A stretch of DNA of 64,000 nt from Takakia lepidozioides (lineage: Eukaryota; Streptophyta; Takakiopsida; Takakiales; Takakiaceae): contig CM060733.1 in the NCBI GenBank assembly GCA_030704615.1, forward strand, positions 35,776,001-35,840,000, read 5' to 3'. The notes beneath the pieces are model-generated. The model was not told the origin of the DNA, did no database searches, and saw nothing but the letters and a program-made list of their open reading frames with translations. The position numbers were made by a program, and so were the translations under genes. Shown one piece after another: positions 57,231 to 64,000 of this stretch (positions within the stretch are counted from its first letter, which is position 1; each line of letters starts with the position of its first letter).

Positions 57231-58475
57231 TGAAATGAAATGATACTTTATAATGTCCGTGGAAAGCTCAAAGAGCTTATGGGACAAAATGGAAAAAAAC
57301 ATGAGAGAAACGAAATGAAATGAAATGGTGCTTTATAACGTTCGCGGAAAGCTCGTAGAGCTTATGGGACAAAATGGAAGAAAACATGAGAGAGGAACAA
57401 ATCCAGAAACCACAATTAATGTTCTAGCGATTGTCTAAGGGTGAAGGCCTCGTGTAGGTAGTCTGCCAAGCATTTTTGATCCTCATAGTGAAAGACATCA
57501 GTGAGAGTTTGGGTTCCACTGAATAAACAGTGGAATCTCCCACGGATCTCGTAGTATAGAGGGCAGTAGAAGAAGAGGTGTTCTTCAGTTTCAATTTCCT
57601 TGCTGCGCCCTATGCAAGCTGGACATAGGTGGTCCTCCCGTTGCAGGTTTTCCCATCTGCCAGTCTCTATCCGTAGGTTGTGGGAACCCACCCTGAACCG
57701 CCCCAATGCCCTCAAGAGGGAAGGAGATAAGGGTGCTGAAAGGTAATTTGGTCTCAAGATTCTATCATCGCGGAGCACCAAGAATGTCTCTCGATAGAAG
57801 TGGAGCTTTGTCGTGAGATTGGGTAGCATCCAAGTTCTCTTGACATGTAATTCCATAAGCTCTCTCCGAATGAGTTCTGTTGCGGTCATGTCTGGATGTG
57901 ATGTCCACCTCATCTGGGTTCAGTGGTAATAGGAAAGCAGTAGAAAGTCCGTTACGTTGAAATAAACTGTCCACTCGAGCATACCAGGAGTTCCTGAAAC
58001 CTGCAGCTTTGAGCCTCATAGATGTTGTGAGGGCCCTTGCCACTAGCCCTTTGGGTGGAAGGGCCTGCAATCTATGGAGAAAGATTGTAAGCCTGAAGAG
58101 GGCCTCGGATTGCAATGGTACACATGCGAACTCTGCATCTAGGATCTGAGATGGAGTTGTGCTCCTGGCGCCAAGCATTGCTTGGAGAAAAGATGACTGT
58201 AATGGTTCCAAATTCTTTTCCCACCAGGAGACAGGGACACCAGGTGCCCAGAACTCACAACCATAGATGGTAGCAGGGCTGACGACGGTGTCAAACAGCC
58301 ACTTTTTGGTCGGGGGATGCCGCAGATGTATTTGCTTGCATTTGGCCTGAAGGCGGACGGAGGCGCCCTTACCTTTAGTCAACCTGTCCAAGGCAGTGGC
58401 TGCAAAGTGAAACTTGGGGGAGTGGATAACCAGACCTAGGTACCGGTATGAGAGAGAAAACAAAACCAGACCCAA
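57231..58475 (-). mobile_element. LINE-A copies in the inverted receptor copy
   Basis: Two tails in tandem (57231-57306 and 57310-57390) are followed, reading the minus strand, by a 5'-truncated body from 58475. It carries [51 protein letters not shown], then CPACIG...EIETEEHLFFYCPLY (Cys/His knuckle) and [17 protein letters not shown]. Two long frames (57416-57913, 57765-58475) overlap by a frameshift. No RT catalytic motif is left. Confidence 0.8.
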
Positions 58476-58640
58476 AAAAACTAATGCTCAGAGGGATTGT
58501 CTAAGGGTGAAGGCCTCGTGCAGGTAAGCTGCCAAGCATTTCTGATCCTCATAGTGGAAGACTTCAGTGACAGATTGCGTTCCACGGAATAGACAGTGGA
58601 ATCTCCCACGGATCAGGAAGGAAATGAGAGACAGACTAGC
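58476..58640 (-). mobile_element. older LINE-A 3' fragment shared by both receptor copies
   Basis: The minus strand reads [20 protein letters not shown], then [17 protein letters not shown], fused after MKRPLIAS. It is the counterpart of 47335-47545. The younger LINE-A body abuts it. Confidence 0.7.
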
Positions 58641-59239
58641 AATCAAAGGCCTCTTCATACGTATGAGTGTTATCACCTGTCGGACCGGATGCTTGTCAAC
58701 TACTAAAACTCTGGTTCCTCTCAGCTGTTCGTCTGGAAACTGAGGGTTGCAAATTACACTTGGATCTTTCTCCGATTTTCCACCTTGGGACAATTCGAGT
58801 GTAAACTCAAACACGCTTCCCTCTCCAAACTGGCTAGAAAGTGTGAGTTGTCCGTTCATTAAATTAGCTAATTTCTGCAACCGCACACAACAGCCAGCCC
58901 ACCCATGACCTCATGAGAGTTCAGCCATTTGCGAAATTGCCCAACAGTAAAAGTTTTAGACATGAGCGTCTAATACAAATCACACTGCTCAAACATAAAC
59001 GCTACAGTCACCTGAGAGATAGATAAGCCAATACCGGTACCCCCATATTCCCTTGAGGTACTGCTGTCCGCCTGTAGAAATGGTTGGAATAGACGATTCT
59101 GCAGATGCAAGGGGATGCCAATACCTGCAATCAGATTTCCAAACAGTAATTGGATATTGTTCTTCACAGAATTTTTGTTAATACAGCTAGCAGCTAACAT
59201 TGACCACAAACCAGGCAACGTACAGCTGACATCATGCCC

Positions 59240-59350
59240 AACTGCAACCCATTCTCTCTACCAGTATCTCTTGCTCGTATCTCCCTGGTTCCCCCCAAAC
59301 TGGGCAGTGTCTATGGCCACAAGGCTATGGCAAGCAACGTCTACTGAGTA
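59240..59350 (+). mobile_element. LINE-B 3' end fragment
   Basis: The segment reads TTCCCCCCAAACTGGGCAGT, then CAATGGCCACAAGGCTATGG-like sequence and CAACGTCT. It matches the terminal stretch of the copies ending near 54090 and 60500. It is 5'-truncated to about 100 bp. Confidence 0.6.
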
Positions 59351-59539
59351 CATTCTCTTACTCATTTTCAGCCTGCAAGCAGAGTCTTCTGGTGACATCT
59401 GGATACAATAGATGACTACTTTTGCTTTTCTAGTTTGTCCCATGGGCCCCTGTGGACACATGAAGATTCAATTACTATGGGACATTGCTGTTCTATTGTG
59501 TCCATTGCTGCTCATTGCATCTCTTCCCTCTCTTCTGCT

Positions 59540-60500
59540 ATATGGGTTGATAACCCCAACCAGGCTAAGTCTCTAGAATCCATTCAAGTGGGGGTGCTTA
59601 AGGAGTGTATGTCAGCATGCTCCAAAACAGCCAATGTGGCTGTTCGGGGTGAGTTTGGCGTTCCGTCCTTAAGCTCCCGACGAGATGAATTCAAGGTCAG
59701 ATGGTGGGGTCAGCTGCAACATATGCCCAACACCAGATATCCTAAGTTAATCGACTCTATATCTTGGACACAGGACCGCCCTGTCAAACAGGCTAAGTCC
59801 TGGCAGAAGAGAGTAGAAGAGATCCTCAAGGACCTGGACCTGGATCCGCAAGTCTTGACCCTGCTGGATAAATCTGACTTAGAGGCTGTAGTGTCCTCAG
59901 TCATGTCTGTTGCCATGAGATTGTCTGATGAAAATGAAGTTAGGCAGAAAACTTCCCTGAACTTGTTTCCAGTCTGTGACATGGGGGAGGACATCTTGGA
60001 TGACCTCAAGGGTCTACCCACTCTCGGCACTAGACTGAAATTTAAACTCAGGGCAGGAAGCCTACCTTTGAACAACAGAAGCAGAGAGGAAAGGGAGAGT
60101 GCAATTGCCCGTTGTGTGGGCAATCTGAAGACAGTATTCATTTTCTGATACACTGTCCGGGGTTCTCTCACCAAAGAGACCCTCTCTTCAAATCTATTAA
60201 GGGAATTGTGCCTGTACCCCTGTTTACCAACTTTGAAAGTCTCGAGGCTGAGCCAAAAGCCCAGGCCCTCCTGAGGCCTAGTTTTTGGGCTAATCACACA
60301 CAGCAGATTGATGCTTGTGTGAAGGGATTTCTAGAGGATATCTGGAAAACCCGGATTAATTCTTTATATGGAGGTAAGTCTTACTACCAACGTCAGCCCC
60401 TGACAGAGGTAGGTTCTGTCCCTTTTGTTCCCACTCAAACTGGGCGCGGGGTCAATGGCCACAAGGCTACGGCAAACAACGTCTTATGAGTACAATCTCT
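59540..60500 (+). pseudogene. LINE-B C-terminal copy with Cys/His knuckle
   Basis: The frame from about 59540 reads VDNPNQAKSLESIQVGVLKE, RWWGQLQHMPNTRYPKL, then KSWQKRVEEILKDLDLDP and LGTRLKFKLRAG. After a frame slip near 60090 it continues NCPLCGQSEDSIHFLIHCPG (knuckle Cys codons at 60106 and 60115) and NHTQQIDACVKGFLEDIWK. This is the C-terminal domain of a non-LTR reverse transcriptase ORF. It ends in ACAAGGCTACGGCAAACAAC near 60480. The RT is not part of this copy. Confidence 0.75.
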
Positions 60501-60639
60501 TGTGTAATATAAATGAGCGCTCGTAGTTCGCTCATACGTTCCTGAGCGCTTGACCTGCATGAAGTATTCTGCCCTTGTGCAAAGTTTGGGATTTCATCTC
60601 AGCTTTCATTTTTAAGGGTTCACCATCACGTTCTTCTAC

Positions 60640-62141
60640 AGTCACTCTTGGGCACTTTGGGCCTCCTTTCTCTTTCTTATATAGTGTGGGCGAGGTACTA
60701 CCAGCTCCGTAAAGATATCAATCAGCTTGTTAGGTCTCAGAAGAAATTATACTGGGACAAGTTATACAGTGAAATAAACTCAAACCACCATGGTGGTAAT
60801 GACAAGAATTCTGGTTGGCCCTTCAACATTTATACAAGCCGAAAAACGGTCAGCAAGTACAAGCGCTGAAGACTACTAAAGGTGCAGTGGTGACTTCATC
60901 GGTTGACATTGTCAAAACCTTTGAAACTCACTACAGTATCCTTGGCAGAACTTCTAGGTTTAACAGTGAGGGGTCTTCTGCTGAATGGAGGGACACAGTT
61001 GGAAAAACTGTTCCTATGATTCAAAACAGCCCTGATGAACTAGAGTATATTTCAATGGCTTATAACGCTGCCATTAGTTCTTCTGAGATTGTGGAAGCAA
61101 TTGAACATTTAATATAAAGCTGGTGGACCTGATGGTATTGTCAACGAGCTTATCAAGCACAGCGATCCCATGATAGGCCCTAGTTCTCCTCTTTAACCTT
61201 ATCTGGAAGACTGAAATGATCCCTTTCGCTGGCGACAGGGGGTCATTGTCAATCTATACAAGAAGGGTGACAGAGAAGAACCGGGGAACTACCGTGGCAT
61301 CACGCTCCTCAATGCTGTTGGCAAGACATTCTGCAGAGTTATAAGTACTCGTCTCGAGGTTGATCTAGAGTCTAGAGGTTGTTTCCACGAAGGCCAAGCT
61401 GGCTTTCGGCGAAACAGGGGCTGTGTGGATCATATCCAGGGAAGGAATAAAGAAGGGAAACCCACTTAAGTTTTTTTCCTGGATGTCAAAAAGGCTTATG
61501 ACACAGTGTGGAGAGATGGCCTATGGTTCTGCCTCTGGTCTTGTGGGATCAAGGGAAAGATGTGGAGGGTTGTCCACAACTTGTATGCACCAAAAGCTGT
61601 GTCACTGTTAACGGACAGAAGTCCAACTTCTTTGACATAGACCAAGGTGTAGCTCAAGGATGTACTCTCTCCCCTCTGCTCTTCAATGTTTTCATCAATC
61701 AACTCCTCGAGGATGCGGAAAGTGAGGGATTTGGGTTAAGGGTGGGTGATACCACCATACCAGCCCTTATGTTTGCAGATGACTTCGCAGGCATAGGGGA
61801 GACTCCAACCAATCTCCAGGAGTTGATTGATTGCGCGAAGAGATACTTTAATCTTTGGGGGCTAGAGGCTAATGTCAGCAAATGTGCAGTGGTGGCATTC
61901 AACGACAGAGGAGATGTAGGAAGTGATCTTAAGTGGCAGTGGGGTAGCCAAGAGATCCCGGTCCTCCCTTCCTACACTTACCTGGGCGTTGAGTTTTCCT
62001 CCAACTGTAATTGGGATGCACATATCCGGAAAGTTGTTCAAACTGGCAAGGGCAAAGCTCTGGGGCTCACTAAATTTTTCCACTGCAGAGGGGTCAACTC
62101 TGAGGTTAAGAATGTTAAAAGTCAGCTCAGATTTAGTTAGC
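60640..62141 (+). pseudogene. LINE-B reverse transcriptase segment
   Basis: In order: RKDINQLVRSQKKLYWDKLY and SSSEIVEAIEHL (connector region), NYRGITLLNAVGK, GQAGFRRNRGCVDHI, FLDVKKAYDTVW, then DQGVAQGCTLSPLLFNVFIN and MFADDFAGIG (catalytic FADD, 61769-61783). The end is YTYLGVEFSSN to KSQLRFS. Frames change at least four times before 61508; 61508-62140 is open. The catalytic Asp pair is kept. The copy is cut off at 62140 by the LTR retrotransposon next to it. Confidence 0.8.
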
Positions 62142-62149
62142 TAGGGTTC

Positions 62150-62499
62150 TGTTAGGGTTTTTTGACGGCTAGGGATAGTTCTACCAGAAGGTTCCAGCCA
62201 CCAGAAGTTTCTAGAGAACTCATGTAGGATTTAAGGGAAAGGCTGAGGAAATGCCCAGCACTTCTTCTAGCATTTTGGATGTGCTATCCTAGTAGATTGC
62301 AGAGAGAGGAGGAGGAGAAGTCCAGCATCTACTTTTGTAAGTCTTCTTTTTGCAGTAAGGAGCATTCTTGTTAGGATTGACACTTCTTGTTAGTACTAAC
62401 TCTTTGGGGGTTTAGGCTGTCAGTTTTTGTACTGCTGCTTGTGCTAGAAGCTATCTGTCAATATCACTAGGAGGTAGAGGACAGGTCTAGTTTCCAACA
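62150..62499 (+). repeat. 5' LTR of a Ty1/copia element
   Basis: A 350-bp segment starts TGTTAG and ends CCAACA, that is TG...CA with short inverted ends. It is followed immediately by the primer-binding site and gag. The 3' LTR lies outside the window, so the pair cannot be compared. Confidence 0.75.
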
Positions 62500-62513
62500 G
62501 GTTATGGGCCCAC
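62500..62513 (+). promoter_or_regulatory. primer-binding site for half-tRNA iMet
   Basis: GGTTATGGGCCCAC directly follows the LTR. It is complementary to the anticodon-side segment GUGGGCCCAUAACC of plant initiator tRNA-Met, not to the tRNA 3' end. Priming from an internal fragment of iMet is known from Drosophila copia and relatives. The gag ATG (62504) overlaps the site. Confidence 0.75.
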
Positions 62514-64000
62514 AAGACGTTACAACTACTTGGACAGTTGAGCCACTGGATGGTAACAACTATAAGAGTTGGATCTACACGATGCAGCTCCTGCTCTCTT
62601 CAAAGAGCCTATGGTCAATAGTGGCTAAAAAGCCTTCAGAGGATAACCTGAAGGAGGAGATGGATCCAAAAGAATGAGCTTGCAATGGCAGCTCTAGTCA
62701 CAAACATGAGATCAAAGCTGGTAGTTTTGGTAAGGAATCTTACAACTGCTCATGAGGTCTGGCAGACCTTAAGTGAGGTGTATGAGGCAGATGCGATGGG
62801 GAAAGCATATGTCCTATGGAAACAGCTCATGGACTTGAGAATGAGAAAGGTGAGTGTGTAGCCATTCACATTGCCACTGTTAAAGCCATGTGTCTGGAGA
62901 TAATTGATGCGGGAGAACCCATGACTGAATCACTTCAGATCATGACCTTGTTTGGCACCTTGCCAAAGAGTTATGACATGGTGGAAACCGCATTGGCTAC
63001 TCATGGTAATAGTAGACTGAGTTGGAAGTATGTCACTTCACAACTCATCATGGAAGAAAGCAAGCTGACTAGGGTAGCTCAAGTATGGACAATGCCCTGA
63101 CGGCTACTTCCATCAAGAAAGATGGAGCATGTTTCCGATGCGGCAAATTTGGGCATTTCCAGAAGGACTGCAAGGTGAAGATTGACAAGCCCAAGAAGGA
63201 CAAGTGGAGACCAAGGAAAGGGAAGTCTGTACATGCACATGTCGCTGACATGGGCAACGACAGTGAAGTTCACCTGTTTATGGCAGATGCAGCTTACAGT
63301 CGTGATGAAGACTACCTGCTGACTACTGAAGGAGAACACTGTGGAGATGAGTGGTATTTGGACTCTGGAGCTACTAACCACATGTGTGGGAGGAAGGAGT
63401 TGTTTCACAACTTGAACCCATTCAGCCTAGGAGCGTAAAGATGGGCAACAAGACGTTTTCTGTAAGTACGATGATGGGAGAAATCCCTGTCAACTTTATC
63501 AGAAAAGAGAGTAAGGTTACCCGTTGTATTTTCAGTCCTATATGTGCCAAACTTGGCAAAGAATCTGATCTCTGTTAGTACCTTGGATGAGCTTGGGTAT
63601 GATGTCATTTTCAGAAACAATGCTTGCAGCATCCAGAAGGGCACCGAGGAACTCTGCTATGGAGTGAAGGGGCAGAGACTCTACAAGCTTTTGAGTACAT
63701 CTGGAACTCAGGAGGAGGCCAAGGGACACAATGGACACTGCACCATTGTGGCATAGAAGGTTGGGTCACTTGGGAACACAAGCGATCAAGGATCTTCAAA
63801 AGTTGGCGTTGGGACAGAATGTGGACTGGTCACATGAGCTACAGTTCTGTGAAGGATGTGCTAAAGGGAAACAGCACAAGTCATCAATGCCCAAGGAATC
63901 TGCCATAAGAGCCAAGGAGAGGCTGGAGTTGATACACACAGATGTGTGTGGCCCCATGAAGACAACATCACTGGGAGGATCTAGGTACTTTGTCACCTTC
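62504..64000 (+). pseudogene. Ty1/copia gag-pol, 5' part, frameshifted
   Basis: ATG 62504 reads MGPQDVTTTWTVEPLDGNNY (gag, UBN2-like). Frames then change near 62670 (KNELAMAALVTNM), near 62850 (ECVAIHIATVKAMCLEIIDA; TLFGTLPKSYDMV) and near 63085. Landmarks follow in order: CCHC knuckle CFRCGKFGHFQKDC (about 63130-63171), aspartic protease active site WYLDSGATNHMCG (about 63352-63390), NLISVSTLDELGYDV, the gag-pre-integrase LWHRRLGHLG with CEGCAKGK (about 63744-63870), and the integrase start LELIHTDVCGPMK. Integrase, RT and RNase H lie past the window end. The breaks suggest an inactive copy or poor base quality. Confidence 0.85.

Larger units (their letters stand above)
54456..59124 (-). pseudogene. 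inverted partial copy of the CHASE histidine kinase (3' half)
   Basis: Minus-strand exons match the receptor one by one: 59012-59124 ([20 protein letters not shown]), 58677-58874 (GEGSVFEF), 56775-56860, 55979-56294 (pseudoreceiver), 55586-55750 ([10 protein letters not shown]; acceptor Asp in ILMDIQMPE), 54961-55173 (VVAVTANV), 54456-54553 ([14 protein letters not shown]). Splice sites are mostly kept, but the last exon has lost its acceptor and first codons (ATTACAGCCTCT missing, GGTATGGACCCG instead). Everything 5' of the G1-box exon is absent: no CHASE, TM, HisKA or N box. A fresh LINE-A lies in the 57-58 kb intron. It cannot make a receptor; an antisense or truncated transcript is conceivable but not shown. 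Confidence 0.85.

Noticed and set aside
60815-61117. Separate gene in 60815-61117
   Set aside because: It is the connector part of LINE-B upstream of the RT, continuous in meaning with 60640 and 61250 after frame slips.

Overview
The window is nuclear DNA from a streptophyte, most likely a non-seed land plant (homosporous lycophyte or similar). This rests on spliced genes with GT-AG introns, a CHASE-domain (cytokinin receptor type) hybrid histidine kinase, a plant UDP-glycosyltransferase, PLS-type PPR repeats of the kind expanded in non-seed plants, OSB-type PDF motifs, and many plant-style transposons (MULE, two LINE families, tRNA-derived SINEs, Ty1/copia). The species assignment is an inference and weak. 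Gene density is low, and apart from the receptor nearly every gene is broken or partial.

Layout. 1-2.9 kb: no gene, two short tandem duplications. 2.96-5.34 kb: a five-exon UDP-glycosyltransferase with a 2-bp deletion inside its PSPG box. 5.3-9 kb: no gene. 9.06-13.6 kb: a cluster of gene fragments: OSB-like PDF-motif segments, two exons of an ABHD/CGI-58-like hydrolase that has lost its nucleophile, an OSB PDF motif running into a decayed PPR array, and a single DXS-like exon. 14-18.2 kb: three tRNA-derived SINEs, one with a clear 12-bp target-site duplication inside a LINE zinc-binding domain, plus AT-rich DNA with palindromic TACCC/GGGTA units.

18.74-35.50 kb is the most striking object: a ~16.8-kb Mutator-like element (MULE). 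It is bounded by long terminal inverted repeats with a GC-rich ~230-bp tip followed by more than 1 kb of TGTAACCC-type minisatellite. A third array lies inside. The element carries a zinc-finger protein gene with a decayed inverted copy, an acidic repeat-rich protein spliced to a Ulp1-type (C48) cysteine protease, a small unknown ORF, and a spliced DDE/SWIM transposase. The same short motif recurs in the terminal arrays, the introns, the spacers and the coding sequence of the acidic protein, where it encodes Gly-Asp-Thr.

38.7-50.4 kb: a hybrid histidine kinase of the cytokinin-receptor type (CHASE, HisKA, HATPase, pseudoreceiver, receiver) that reads intact through about 16 exons, including a 23-nt microexon. 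Its introns are littered with the 3' ends of a LINE with (ATTTC)n tails (LINE-A) and hold a stray PGK-like exon. 51.7-59.1 kb: an inverted partial duplication of the 3' half of the receptor gene, with a third copy of its last exon. 53.1-54.1 and 59.2-62.1 kb: pieces of a second LINE (LINE-B). 62.15 kb to the end: a Ty1/copia element with a 350-bp 5' LTR and a primer-binding site that matches the inside of initiator tRNA-Met rather than its 3' end; gag-pol continues past the window.

Frameshifts are common even in well-conserved reading frames, so decay and residual assembly error cannot be separated from sequence alone. All splice sites were placed by eye.
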